From Tunturiibacter empetritectus (GTDB lineage Bacteria; Acidobacteriota; Terriglobia; Terriglobales; Acidobacteriaceae), in NCBI RefSeq assembly GCF_014201375.1, contig NZ_JACHDZ010000009.1:31173-95172 (forward strand): DNA of 64,000 nucleotides, given 5' to 3'. The position numbers and the translations under genes were made by a program. Below the pieces are notes generated by a model. That model did no database searches. It saw only the letters and a list, made by a program, of their open reading frames with translations, and was not told the DNA's origin. How positions within the stretch are numbered: the stretch's first letter is position 1; each line of letters opens with the position of its first letter. Shown in pieces: positions 7,843-17,200 of this stretch.

Positions 7843-8043
7843 ATGGCTGTTGTTTGTCCGGAATGCGATAACCCGATTGTGGTTGACGTCGATGAAGTGG
7901 AAGAGGGAGAGATGGTCCAGTGCGATGAGTGCGGCGTCGACCTCGAGGTGGTTTCGGTGGACCCACTGGAGTTGGCGGCTATCGACGATGCGGGTTATGA
8001 CGATGAAGATGTGACGCATACCGACGAAGAGGAAGAGGAGTAA
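7843..8043 (+). CDS. LysW-like small zinc-ribbon carrier protein (orphan)
   Basis: A 66-residue, strongly acidic protein. A zinc ribbon is formed by CPECDNP (residues 5-8) and CDECGVDLEVVSVDPLEL (residues 27-30), the layout of the LysW amino-group carrier used in lysine/arginine synthesis by the alpha-aminoadipate route. In LysW the C-terminal Glu is ligated to the substrate by LysX. This protein ends in five Glu residues rather than the EDWGE tail. None of LysX, LysZ, LysY, LysJ or LysK is in the window. The ATG is supported by GGAGG eight bases upstream. It may be a LysW-type carrier for another pathway or a plain zinc-ribbon protein. Confidence 0.7.
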   Translation: MAVVCPECDNPIVVDVDEVEEGEMVQCDECGVDLEVVSVDPLELAAIDDAGYDDEDVTHTDEEEEE

Positions 8044-8081
8044 CGGCTGATCTGGATGGGGATAGCCGTATACTGAAAGCT

Positions 8082-8468
8082 ATGAAGCGTACTGATCTCT
8101 TGCTCCGTTCGTTTGCTGGTAAGGTGATTCTCGCCTCTTGTGCGATGGTGGCTGTCGCGGGTGCTGTGCGGTCGGTCTCTGCGGTTGCGGAGCAGCGGGG
8201 GCCTGTGCAACGGGTCGTGCAGGGCAAGGTTACCGATAGCAGCGGCGCGATTGTGAAGGGCGCGGTGGTGTATCTGAAGGATGGCCATAGCCTGTCGGTG
8301 AAGAGCTTTTTTTCCGATGACGAGGGCGGCTATCGGTTTGGGCAGCTGGCGCAGAATACGGACTATGAGATCTGGGCGGAGAGTAACGGGAAGAAGAGCG
8401 CCGTGAAGACGATCAGCTCATTCGATAACAAGAATCAGTTTTATATCGATTTGAAGATCGGAAAGTAG
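8082..8468 (+). CDS. Secreted carboxypeptidase-regulatory-like domain protein
   Basis: A 128-residue protein with a signal peptide (VILASCAMVAVAGAVRSVSA). It then carries a single beta-sandwich of the CarboxypepD_reg type: VQGKVTDSSGAIVKGAVVYL, SFFSDDEGGYRFGQL and DYEIWAESNGKKSAVKTIS. In this phylum the domain is common at the start of TonB-dependent receptors and also occurs alone, as here. It is likely an exported binding module. It starts 38 bases after the LysW-like gene on the same strand, so the two may be co-transcribed. Hairpin repeats follow at once. Confidence 0.8.
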   Translation: MKRTDLLLRSFAGKVILASCAMVAVAGAVRSVSAVAEQRGPVQRVVQGKVTDSSGAIVKGAVVYLKDGHSLSVKSFFSDDEGGYRFGQLAQNTDYEIWAESNGKKSAVKTISSFDNKNQFYIDLKIGK

Positions 8469-8640
8469 CCGTCCTGACGGACGGCCCACTTCGCTTATAG
8501 ACAAAAGATGTGTCCTGCCTGACGGGCCCACTTCGCGTGGGGCGGTCACTTCGTGACGCGTGTACCTTTTCTGGGTGGGATGAGCCTCGTTGGGTCCTCC
8601 CGTTGGTCGGAAGGAGGACTACAGGCTCGTTGCGGGGAAC
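8469..8640. repeat. Palindromic dispersed repeat, half copies B
   Basis: A short fragment (gtcctgacggacggcccacttcgctt) at 8471-8496 is followed by a longer half-element from 8511. The longer piece carries gtcctgcctgacgggccca, the cggtcacttcgtgac hairpin and the cctcccgttggtcgg end. It lies between two convergent genes. Confidence 0.75.
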
Positions 8641-8644
8641 GGGT

Positions 8645-9124
8645 CTAATCGGCGATGCCTGGGTTGGGTGGGTCTACGCCGAGGGCTGTGGCCAGGGCGA
8701 TGAGGTGGTCCTGCTCCTGCATGAGGATCTCGCGGATGGACTCGCCGATGGCGAACTCGTTGAGCTCATCGCACTGGCGGATGCGGCGGCGATAGTTGGC
8801 GATAGTCACCTTCTCGTTTTCGAGATCGAAGCGGAGCATGTCCTCATTTTTCTCAGAGGTCTTGACGGGTTTCGGGGTGACGGAGGGCATGCCGCCGAGA
8901 TAGTCGATGTGGTTGGAGAGGGCGATAGCGTGGGCGAGCTCTTCGGTTGCGTGGACGGCGAGCTCGTCGGCGATATTCATGTACTGCGCGCCCTTGAGGA
9001 CCTGCGAGTAGTTGACGTAGGAGATGATGGCTTGATATTCGCGGGAGAGATCTTCGTTGAGGAGGTCGATTAGTTTTTCGCGGGTGATGGCGGTGGTCGG
9101 TTCGCTTGCTTTTTGTCCGGACAT
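8645..9124 (-). CDS. Ferritin-like di-iron domain protein (bacterioferritin/Dps-like)
   Basis: The ATG at 9122-9124 is preceded by GGAGAAG and gives 159 residues; an upstream in-frame start would add 31. A four-helix bundle is expected from EKLIDLLNEDLSREYQAIISYVNY, then IADELAVHATEELAHAIALSNHI, then ENEKVTIANYRRRIRQCDEL and REILMQEQDHLIALATAL. The E...ExxH (EELAH) and E..Q.DH patterns supply the carboxylate/His ligands for two irons. Such proteins store iron or consume peroxide. Cytoplasmic. The neighbours give no further hint. Confidence 0.82.
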   Translation of the reverse strand: MSGQKASEPTTAITREKLIDLLNEDLSREYQAIISYVNYSQVLKGAQYMNIADELAVHATEELAHAIALSNHIDYLGGMPSVTPKPVKTSEKNEDMLRFDLENEKVTIANYRRRIRQCDELNEFAIGESIREILMQEQDHLIALATALGVDPPNPGIAD

Positions 9125-9316
9125 GTCTTCTCCAATGTTTTTCTGCGGTGCTTGGTCTTTGGGGTGAGATGCAGGAATGGAAGTACACGTTGGGGCGGTG
9201 AGTAAACGAATCGACATTGCTGCATTAATAGCCGCGACAGCGGATTCCTTCGCTTTTGCTGCGGAATGACGTCAAGGACATCAGGGCTAAAACAGCAATG
9301 CCAGCAGAGGAGGAAG
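9125..9316. other. Short intergenic region with a hairpin fragment
   Basis: It contains gcggattccttcgcttttgctgcggaatgac near 9240-9270, a small inverted-repeat fragment of the same style as those near 3470 and 30060. No gene is seen. Confidence 0.35.
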
Positions 9317-10222
9317 CTACAGAGGGTAGGACTTTAGCCAGGTGCGGAAGGCGGGGCCGAGGTCCTTGTGCTTGAGGGCGAGCTCTACGGTGGCGCGGAG
9401 GAAGCCTTGCTTGTCGCCTGCGTCGTGGCGCTTGCCTTCGTAGACGAAGCCGTAGACTTTTTCGTGTTGGAGGAGAGCTTTGATACCGTCGGTGAGCTGG
9501 AGTTCGCCGCCTGCGCCGGGGGTGATGTGCTCGAGCATGTCGAAGATGCGCGGGGTGAGAATGTAGCGGCCGATGATGGCGTTCTGCGAGGGCGCGTCTT
9601 TGGGTTTGGGTTTTTCGACGAGGTCTTTGACGGTGAGCAGGCGCGGGTTTTTGGGGTCGGGGGTGCAGTCGAGGCAGCCGTAGTTCTGGATGGCTGCGCC
9701 TTCGACGATCTCGGAGCCGAGGATGCTGGACATCTCTCCGTTCGCGGCCTGGGCTTCGTTGAAGGCTTCGACCATCTGCTTCATGCAGGGGATGGTGGCG
9801 TCGACGATGTCGTCGGGGAGCAGGACGGCGAAGGGTTCGTTGCCGACGAGCTCTTTGGCCATGAGGACGGCGTGGCCGAGGCCGAGGGGGTGGGGCTGTC
9901 GGGTGTAGGTGATCTTGGCGAGCTTCGAGACCGAGCGCGCTAGTTCGAGGAGTGCGGTTTTGTGTTTCGCGGCGAGGGAGGCTTCGAGCTCGGGGCTGGA
10001 GTCGAAGTGATCTTCCATGGTGGACTTGCCGCGGCCGGTGACGATGATGATCTCGGTGCAGCCGGCGGCTACGGCCTCTTCGACGCCGTACTGGATGAGC
10101 GGCTTATCGACGAGGCAGAGCATCTCTTTGGGCATGGCCTTGGTGGCGGGGAGAAAGCGGGTGCCCATTCCTGCGGCGGGGAAGACTGCTTTGCGGATTT
10201 TCTGGGTCATGGTTGGTGTCAT
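9317..10222 (-). CDS. galU: UTP--glucose-1-phosphate uridylyltransferase
   Basis: This enzyme makes UDP-glucose from UTP and glucose-1-phosphate for exopolysaccharide, envelope glycan and trehalose synthesis. The 301-residue protein has the nucleotidyltransferase signature KAVFPAAGMGTRFLPATKAM with the following PKEML, then VDKPLIQYGVEEA, PLGLGHAVLMAKE, FAVLLPDDIVD and the sugar-binding VEKPKPKDAPSQNAIIGRY and GELQLTDGI. All are typical of GalU. The ATG at 10222 (MTPTMTQKIRK) is used; a second ATG follows at codon 5 and no strong ribosome site distinguishes them. Cytoplasmic, apparently monocistronic. Confidence 0.95.
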   Translation of the reverse strand: MTPTMTQKIRKAVFPAAGMGTRFLPATKAMPKEMLCLVDKPLIQYGVEEAVAAGCTEIIIVTGRGKSTMEDHFDSSPELEASLAAKHKTALLELARSVSKLAKITYTRQPHPLGLGHAVLMAKELVGNEPFAVLLPDDIVDATIPCMKQMVEAFNEAQAANGEMSSILGSEIVEGAAIQNYGCLDCTPDPKNPRLLTVKDLVEKPKPKDAPSQNAIIGRYILTPRIFDMLEHITPGAGGELQLTDGIKALLQHEKVYGFVYEGKRHDAGDKQGFLRATVELALKHKDLGPAFRTWLKSYPL

Positions 10223-10319
10223 CAATTTCTTGGATGCAGGTTTGACTTCGAAAATGCTAACAGGGCTGGAGGATGGGTGGGATAGCCCGATCGGGTTGGG
10301 AAGAAAGTTGGATGCTTCG

Positions 10320-10961
10320 TCAAGGCTCCACGATTGGATTCCAGGATAAGGCAGGAAGTCCTGCCACGTGCCGATCGCGAGCGTCTCTGGTGAGTCTGAT
10401 CGCTTTCAATACGGGGTCTTCCGGGAAGGATCCAATTTGATTCATAATTTCCGCAAAGATATCCATGAGCCTCGCATTAGGAACACTTGATACATCGACA
10501 CCGTATATTTCGCCAATTCGCAAATACATGGCGTCGTTGTCATTCTCAGTATGAAAATCCCAAAGGGTCGAAAAGTCGGAGATCCACGCCCACTGCAAAT
10601 TCAGAACCTTGTGAATGAAGTCGTCGCTGAGTTCAGGATAGCGAGTGGGAGTTTCCTTGGCGGCAAAGACAATTCCAGGCCCTGTGCCAGGCCGCCACAT
10701 CTTCTCGCCACTTGTCTTCCAATCGGCAAATTTCTGCTTTGCATCCGCTAAGGCAGCTTCTTTGCTGTCACCCAAACCAGAGACGGCGTACCAATTGACT
10801 AAATCTGCGCGCCACCGCTTGTGCTGAAGGCGTCCGGGCAGATTGGGCGGGCATTCTCCCTGGTCGATGTAATCGAGTGGATAATCTTCGAAGCGCCAAG
10901 AGGTCTTAGAGAAAGATTTAATCCAAGCCAGCCGTGATCGATTTTGTCTCGACAGCTTCAT
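10320..10961 (-). CDS. Hypothetical protein, unrecognised family
   Basis: A 213-residue protein with no signal peptide and no membrane segment. Visible blocks are LVNWYAVSGLGDSKEAALADAKQKFADWK, which looks like a small HicB/DUF-like alpha-beta segment, and YPELSDDFIHKVLNLQWAWISDFSTLWDF followed by YGVDVSSVPNARLMDIFAEI. I do not recognise a named domain. The start codon lies three bases after the stop of the DUF885 gene, so the two are probably co-transcribed and translationally coupled. Its base composition is lower in GC than that of its neighbours, which hints at separate origin. Confidence 0.65.
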   Translation of the reverse strand: MKLSRQNRSRLAWIKSFSKTSWRFEDYPLDYIDQGECPPNLPGRLQHKRWRADLVNWYAVSGLGDSKEAALADAKQKFADWKTSGEKMWRPGTGPGIVFAAKETPTRYPELSDDFIHKVLNLQWAWISDFSTLWDFHTENDNDAMYLRIGEIYGVDVSSVPNARLMDIFAEIMNQIGSFPEDPVLKAIRLTRDARDRHVAGLPALSWNPIVEP

Positions 10962-10964
10962 TAG

Positions 10965-12740
10965 CTAGAGGACAGGCGAGTCGTCGTGGAGCATGGCTTT
11001 GCGGACGATTTTGATGGGGGCGAATCCCTGGCGCATGAAGTTGTCGTGGAAGTCCTGGAGGTTGAAGGCTGCGCCTTGTTTCTTCATCATGTCGGCGCGG
11101 AGCTTCATGATCTGTAGCTTGCCGAGGGTGTAGTAGAGGTAGGTGGCGTCGGCGGTGCCGCGCTTGGTTTCGACGAGGCCGACGGAGTGGGACTGGTAGC
11201 CGTCGGTGACGAAGAAGTTGACGGCCTGATCGAAGGTGAATTGACCGGTGTGGAGCTTGATGGAGTTGACGAAGCGGGCGTCGCGGAGGAGGGCGTCCTG
11301 GATCTGGCCGAGGCGGATGAGTTTGGCTTCGCGCTCGTTCTGCGCGCCGGTGCCGGGTTGGCCGTAACCCTGGTCGAGCATCATCTGTTCGGTGTAGTGG
11401 GCCCAACCTTCGATGTTGGTGTTGGCGCCGAGGACCTTGCGAATGGTGGAGGGGAACTGCGGGGTCCAGAGGAACTGGACGTAGTGGCCGGGGTAGGCTT
11501 CGTGGACGCTGGTGCTGATGACGGTTCCGACGTTGAAGGCGGCCATGTGCTCGGCGATGTGCTCGGGTGTCCAGGATTTTTCAGGCAGGGTTACGTTGAA
11601 GTAGGCCTTGGTGGAGTGGGTTTCGAAGGGGCCGGGAGGGTCCATCGATGCTTGCGTGGTGGCGCGCATGAAGGGCGGGGTTTCTTCTAAGGTGGGCTCG
11701 ACCTTGGAGGGGATGGTGATGATGTGGTGGGTGTTGATGAAGTCGATGAGGCTGGCAAAGGTTTCGTTGAAGGTGCTGAGGAGTTTGTCGGGTGCGGGGT
11801 GGATGGTGGCCAGTTCGGCGAGGACCTGCTGCGGGGTTTTGGCGGGGTCGACCTCTTTGGCTACGCGGGCGAACTCGGCTTGATTTTTGTGCAGGTCGGC
11901 GTAGGCGATCTCGAGGAGGTGGTCGAGGGGGATGTCTACCATTTCGTCGTAGCTGAGTTTTTTTGCGAAGGTGTCGGCGCCGAACTTGAAGTCGCCGTTG
12001 GAGCGGGGGAGGAGGTCGGATTTGAGCCAGGCGGCGTAGGACTTGAGGGCTTCGATGACGGCGGCGTTGGACTTGGCGAAGGCGGCTTTGGTGTCGGCGT
12101 CGGTGGCGTCTGTGAATGCGGAGGGGACGTCGGTCTGGAAGAAGCCAATGATGTCGTCGATCTGCTCGAGGGCTATTTCGGTGTAGATGTGCGGGGGATT
12201 CTTGAGGTTCTTGCGGGCTTCGAGGAGGACCTGCGGCATCTGGTTTTCGCGGGCTATGAGGGCTTTGAGGCGGATGTCGGCGGAGGCGTAGGGGCGCTCC
12301 ATGATGACGAAGGCGGAGTTGGTGATGCCGGAAGAGTAGTTGTCGGGGTTCTTTTCCCAGGGGCGGATGACCTCGAGGGTGAGGAGGGTGCTGCGGATGC
12401 TGTTGAGGAGGATGGCGCGGTCGCCGGCTACGGAGGCGTCGAGGGCGGAGGGGTCGATGGCTTCGACTTTTTTCTCGTAGGTGTGGAGGGCGGCGATTTG
12501 TTTCTGGATGCTTTGGGTGGAGTAGTCCTCGAGCTTGTCGTCGTACTGGTGGAGGCCGGCGGAGGTGCCTGCAGTGGGCCCGAAGTGGAAGTAGACGTCG
12601 GAGAAGTATTGGTCGGCGAGGTAGTTGAAGGTCTGAACGCCGCCGTCGGCGGAGAGGTGCTGGGCGCGGACGGGTTGGATGCAAGCGAAGGCGAGAGCGG
12701 CGACGAGGAGGGCTTTGGAGGCGAAGATGCGGCTGGTCAT
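10965..12740 (-). CDS. Secreted DUF885 family protein (putative metal-dependent hydrolase)
   Basis: A 591-residue protein with a signal peptide (MTSRIFASKALLVAALAFACIQPVRA). It is the full-length DUF885 family pattern, an all-helical M2/M3-peptidase-like fold. The strongest signature is HEAYPGHYVQFLW (HExxxGH), followed by NIEGWAHYTEQMMLDQGY, where the family places its second ligand set. GRDA-type C-terminal helices (GTADATYLYYTLGKLQIMKLR) follow. The activity of the family is poorly known; a peptidase-like zinc hydrolase is the usual guess. The gene is first in a small reverse-strand operon with the 213-residue hypothetical protein. Confidence 0.88.
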   Translation of the reverse strand: MTSRIFASKALLVAALAFACIQPVRAQHLSADGGVQTFNYLADQYFSDVYFHFGPTAGTSAGLHQYDDKLEDYSTQSIQKQIAALHTYEKKVEAIDPSALDASVAGDRAILLNSIRSTLLTLEVIRPWEKNPDNYSSGITNSAFVIMERPYASADIRLKALIARENQMPQVLLEARKNLKNPPHIYTEIALEQIDDIIGFFQTDVPSAFTDATDADTKAAFAKSNAAVIEALKSYAAWLKSDLLPRSNGDFKFGADTFAKKLSYDEMVDIPLDHLLEIAYADLHKNQAEFARVAKEVDPAKTPQQVLAELATIHPAPDKLLSTFNETFASLIDFINTHHIITIPSKVEPTLEETPPFMRATTQASMDPPGPFETHSTKAYFNVTLPEKSWTPEHIAEHMAAFNVGTVISTSVHEAYPGHYVQFLWTPQFPSTIRKVLGANTNIEGWAHYTEQMMLDQGYGQPGTGAQNEREAKLIRLGQIQDALLRDARFVNSIKLHTGQFTFDQAVNFFVTDGYQSHSVGLVETKRGTADATYLYYTLGKLQIMKLRADMMKKQGAAFNLQDFHDNFMRQGFAPIKIVRKAMLHDDSPVL

Positions 12741-12754
12741 GAGATGCGACCAGT

Positions 12755-13228
12755 TTACGGCAGAGTGAGGATGGGTGGGCCGTGATCATGAACGGGCGGG
12801 GACGGGAGGCCCGCTGGGATGACGTCGTAGTGGGCCATGACGCTGCCGATGTCGGCTAGGTTGGGTGGATCTTCGGCTTTGAGAATGCGGGAGAGCTCGC
12901 GGAAGTACTCGGGACCGAGGAGGCCGGGGGTGAGCAGGCAGATGACGCGCGCGGTTTGCTGGTGGTCGTTGAGGTAGGAGTGGATGGTGCCCCGTGGTAT
13001 GTGGAGTTGCTGGCCCGGGTGGAGGGTGATGCGGCGCTGGTCGACGATCCAGGTGGTGATGCCGTTCCTGGCAAAGATGGTCTCGTCGGAGAGGCGGTGA
13101 AGGTGGGGAATGTTGAGGTGAGCGTGGGGCGGGATGAGGAGCTCGAAGACGTCCGCGGCACCTTGGGTCTCATGGCGGCTTTGAAGGAAGGTGATGGTGA
13201 GTTTGCCGATCTGGATGGGCTGATGCAT
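12755..13228 (-). CDS. Cupin-domain protein
   Basis: A 157-residue single-cupin protein. The first motif reads FELLIPPHAHLNIPHLHRLSDE (HxH followed by a distal Glu) and the second reads LHPGQQLHIPRGTIHSYLND (PGQ...PxGxxH). Metal ligands are therefore present. Such small cupins act as sugar isomerases, dioxygenases or binding modules, and the sequence does not choose between them. An AAGGGG before the ATG supports the start. It sits 14 bases upstream of the DUF885 gene on the same strand, so co-transcription is likely. The tail beyond residue 120 is Pro-rich and unassigned. Confidence 0.8.
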   Translation of the reverse strand: MHQPIQIGKLTITFLQSRHETQGAADVFELLIPPHAHLNIPHLHRLSDETIFARNGITTWIVDQRRITLHPGQQLHIPRGTIHSYLNDHQQTARVICLLTPGLLGPEYFRELSRILKAEDPPNLADIGSVMAHYDVIPAGLPSPPVHDHGPPILTLP

Positions 13229-13342
13229 AAGGCCCCTTTCCCGTCTCGATACAGGGGAGGACGGCTTCGGTGACTACTTATTAATAGGACACCGAGTGGA
13301 GGAAAAGGTTACGGAGAGCAGGGAGGAGCTGCGTTAAGGGCG

Positions 13343-13783
13343 CTACGGCAGAGTGTATTCAAAGTCGTAGGAGTGGTTGCCTTCGACGATATTGATGGAC
13401 ATTTTGCCGGCGAGGCCGGTGAGCTGACCGGTGCCTGAATCTGGGACTACGGTGACGCTGAGGGTTGGCGTGCCGTGTGTCATGGTGCCGGTGCGCTGGA
13501 GGAGGAAGGTGCCGGTGCGGCCTTTGAGGGTTTCGGTGACGATCTCGAGGGCTACGTAGCCTCCTGAGGAGCCTTTGGCTCCGGAGCCAGCGGCGAGCAT
13601 GGTGCCTTTGCTGGTGGCTTCGAGGTCGTGGAAGTGCTTGTCGAGGAGCATGCGGGCGATGGAGGGTGAGCCGGCGGTTTCGTCGGCGGGCAGGGTCGCT
13701 CCTTTGGCGGTGTGAGTGGAGACTGCCGTGTTGAATGCGAGTACAAAGCAGATGGTCCAGAGGACGCGGATGGCGGTTTTCAT
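13343..13783 (-). CDS. Secreted DUF3224 family protein
   Basis: A 146-residue protein with a signal peptide (MKTAIRVLWTICFVLAFNTAVS). The DUF3224 pattern is clear: DKHFHDLEATSKGTMLAAGS, then GGYVALEIVTETLKGRTGTF, LLQRTGTMTHGTPTLSVTVV, GQLTGLAGKMSINIVEGNH and YDFEYTL. This is a small allene-oxide-cyclase-like beta-barrel. Most members are cytoplasmic and lack a signal peptide, so export is a variation. The function is unknown. No Shine-Dalgarno is visible before the ATG. It is divergent from the small lipoprotein at 13908. Confidence 0.82.
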   Translation of the reverse strand: MKTAIRVLWTICFVLAFNTAVSTHTAKGATLPADETAGSPSIARMLLDKHFHDLEATSKGTMLAAGSGAKGSSGGYVALEIVTETLKGRTGTFLLQRTGTMTHGTPTLSVTVVPDSGTGQLTGLAGKMSINIVEGNHSYDFEYTLP

Positions 13784-13907
13784 TGGTGATTGGAATCATC
13801 GCCGATTGTCTCGACGCGGTCTATCTCGAAACCCAATAGACAGCAGCCCCGCAAGGAGACGCAATTCTGCGGGTGTGCATCTATACCGACTGACTGTAAG
13901 GAGCGAT

Positions 13908-14108
13908 ATGAGGCAAATGGAGTTTGGGCGAATGGGGAGAGCTGGTACGACGATTGGCGTGCTGGTATTAGCGCTTGTTTCGTGCTCGATGATGACAGGA
14001 TGCCTGGTGATGGGTACCACGAGTCGCGGCGGATTTTTTATTTGGCCGGGAAGTATAGGGTTATTGGTGCTGCTCCTGATTCTATTTCTGGTGATGAGGC
14101 GCAGATAA
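13908..14108 (+). CDS. Small lipoprotein / membrane protein
   Basis: The ATG at 13908 has AAGGAG six bases upstream and gives 66 residues; longer in-frame starts to 13716 overlap the divergent gene. The protein has a first hydrophobic segment (TTIGVLVLALVSCSMMTGC) ending in a lipobox-like MTGC. It then has GFFIWPGSIGLLVLLLILFLVMRRR, a transmembrane helix with a basic stop. It may be a lipoprotein with a short anchored tail or a two-helix membrane protein. I do not recognise a family. Confidence 0.6.
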   Translation: MRQMEFGRMGRAGTTIGVLVLALVSCSMMTGCLVMGTTSRGGFFIWPGSIGLLVLLLILFLVMRRR

Positions 14109-14207
14109 GGAGGGACATATAACAGTCGCGTGCTGGCTGAGTTTTTTTCTACAGATCTCTTTGTGTACCAGAAGGCACTCATAAGAAGCGCGATGGTTAA
14201 GTGCGCG

Positions 14208-17200
14208 TCAGTTGGGGAGGGTGGTGTCGAGGGCGTCGAGGAGTGCTCGGGTTTCGGAGAGGACTTCTTCGGATTTTGCGGAGGGGAGGGGCCAGCGCAG
14301 GGTGCCCTGGGGGGTGAACTGGGCGCCGCGTTTGGTGTTGCGGCTGACTAGCTTCATGAGCGTGGCGGGGTCTACGGTTTTGTTGTTGTCGTTGGTGAAG
14401 TGTGAGGGGTCGGCGTTGACGGCGGCGAATTTTACGTGGAGCATCTCGACGAAGGTCTTGATGGGGGCCTTCTTGTTGCCGTTGGGGTTGGGGAGTTCGA
14501 CTTGCGTGCGCTTGCGGTCCAGTTGGGAGATGCCGAGTTGTTCGCAGTGGAGGCGGATCTCGCCTGCGGCTAAGAGGTTGAGGACAGTTTCGGGTGGGGT
14601 GCCGTAGCGGTCTTGCAGCTCGGCGCGGACGTCTGCGAGGTCGGCCTGGGTTTGGGCTCCGGCGATGCGCTTGTACATGCGGAGGCGCTGATTTTCTTCG
14701 GGGATGTAGTCGGAGTCGATGCGGACGGAGATGCCTAGATTGATGACCGTGTTGGCGTGGGCGGGTTTTTCCTCTTCGCCCTTCATCTTGCGGACGGCCT
14801 CTTCGAGCAGGGTGGTGTACATCTCGAAGCCGATGGCTTCGATGTGGCCGGACTGTTCGCCGCCGAGCATGTTGCCTGCGCCGCGGAGCTCGAGGTCGAG
14901 GGCGGCGATCTTGAAGCCTGTGCCGAGGTCGGAGAACTCTTTGAGTGCGGCCAGGCGGCGGCGGGCGACTTCGGTGAGTTCGGTTTCGGGTGGGATTAAT
15001 AAGTACGAATACGCGCGGCGGTTGCTTCGGCCTACGCGGCCGCGGAGCTGGTAGAGCTCGGAGAGGCCGTGGCGGTCGGCGCGGTTGATGATGATGGTGT
15101 TGGCGAGGGGGATGTCGAGGCCGTTTTCGATGATGCTGGTGGCGACGAGGACGTCGTACTCGTGGTTCATGAAGGCGAGCATGACGCGCTCGAGCTCGGC
15201 TTCGGGGAGCTGGCCGTGGCCAATGACGATGCGGGCTTGCGGGACCAGCTCGCGGATCTTTGAGGCGAGGTCGTAGATGGTTTCGACGCGGTTGTGGACG
15301 AAGTAGACTTGGCCGCCGCGCTCGAGCTCCATCTCGATTGCAGTGCGGATTAGTTTTTCGTCGAACTTGGCGACGATGGTCTGGATGGCCATGCGGTCTT
15401 TGGGGGGAGTTTCGATGACCGACATATCACGTAACCCAATCAGTGACATATGCAGAGTACGCGGGATGGGCGTGGCGGACATGGAGAGCACGTCGATTTG
15501 AGCGCGCATCTGCTTGAGGCGCTCTTTGTGGCGGACGCCGAAGCGCTGCTCTTCGTCGACTACGAGGAGGCCGAGGTCCTGGAACTTTAAATCTTTGGAG
15601 AGGACGGCGTGGGTGCCGATGAGGATGTCGATCTTTCCTGCTTCGGCTTTTTCGAGGATGATCTTTTTTTCTTTGGCAGTGCGGAAGCGGGAGATCATCT
15701 CGATGTTGACGGGGAAGTTGGCGAAGCGTTTTTTGAAGGACTCGAAGTGCTGGAAGCTGAGGACTGTTGTTGGGGTTAAGACGGCTACTTGTTTGCTGTC
15801 TTGTACTGCTTTGAAGGCGGCTCGCATGGCTACTTCGGTTTTGCCGTAGCCGACGTCGCCGCAGAGGAGGCGGTCCATGGGGCGGGTTGACTCCATGTCG
15901 GCCTTGATGTCGGCGATGGCGGTGAGCTGGTCGTCGGTCTCGTTGAAGTCGAAGGCGTCTTCGAACTCGTGCTGCATGTTGGTGTCGGGCGAGAAGGGCG
16001 TGCCGACGGCGGCCTGACGCTGCGCGTAGAGCTTGAGCAGCTCGGCGGTCATGTCGGCCATCGCCTTTTTTACGCGGGCTTTGGTCTTTTGCCAGGCTTG
16101 GGTGCCTAGTTTGTTTAACTCGGGCGGTGGGCCGGTCTCGCTGGAGCGGTACTTCTGGATGAGGTCGAGGCGGGTGAGGGGGACGTAGAGTTTGGCTTCG
16201 TCGGCGAACTCGAGGATCATGAGTTCGAGTGGCGGGGCGTCGTTTTCTTCGATTACTCGCAGGCCGCAGTAGCGGGAGATGCCGTGCTCTACGTGAACGA
16301 CGTAGTCGCCTACGGCGAGGTCGCGGAAGTCGGAGATGAAGGCGGCGGCTTTGGATTTGCCGCGGCGGACGGGGCGAGTGGTTACGTCGGCGTCGTCGGT
16401 TAGGTCTTGCGCGCCGAAGATTACGATCTGGCCGTGGGCGGTGCCTTTGTCGAGGGCTCGTTCACGAAGTTCGAGGATCTGCACGCCTGCGGCGATGGGG
16501 GTTTTGACGATGACGGGGGTGCGGAGGTCGATGGTGTTGCCGCCGAGGTAGCTGGACTCGGTGTAGATGGTGGAGCTGCCGGGGCTCTCGTTGCGCGAGC
16601 CGAGGCGATAGGGGAGCTGGTACTCCTGCAGGAGGCCGGCGAGGCGCTCGACTTCGCCTTGATTGGGGGCGGTGAGGAGGATGCGGGCTTCCTGTTTGAT
16701 GAGGGCGTTGATGGCGTCGATCATGGCTGGGATGGAGCCGTGAAAGCGCATGGTGGGACGGGTGGCGAAGTCGACTTCGGAGAGGTCGCTGCGGTCGGCG
16801 TCGAGGATGTCGACTGCGCCTAGCTGGTCGAGTTCGATGCCGGGGAACTTGTGGAGGCGGTCGTCGAGGTCCCAGGGGGAGAGGTAGATGTCTTCGGGGC
16901 GGACGAGGTTGCCGATGCCGGAGCGCTCGTGGCGCTGCTCGATCTTGTTCCACCAGCGCTCGCCCTGGTTTTTGATCATGGCGGGCTCTTCGAGGAAGAC
17001 GCGCGGGGCGGTGGGGCTGGAGGCGCTGAGGAGGTCGAGGAGGGTGAGGTTGGCTCCGGCTACTGGGGCGAAGAACTCCCAGCCGGGGAAGATGGTGGCC
17101 TCACCGGTTCTTGTACTGACATGGGTCAGGAGCTCGGCGGGCTCTTCTCCGCCTTCGATTGCGGCTCCGGCTTTGCCTGCGCGGGTGAGGCGGGCGTTGA

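Noticed and set aside
11724..12785. 353-codon Gly/Val/Glu-rich forward frame opposite the DUF885 gene
   Set aside because: Shadow frame with biased composition; the reverse gene has a signal peptide and conserved motifs.
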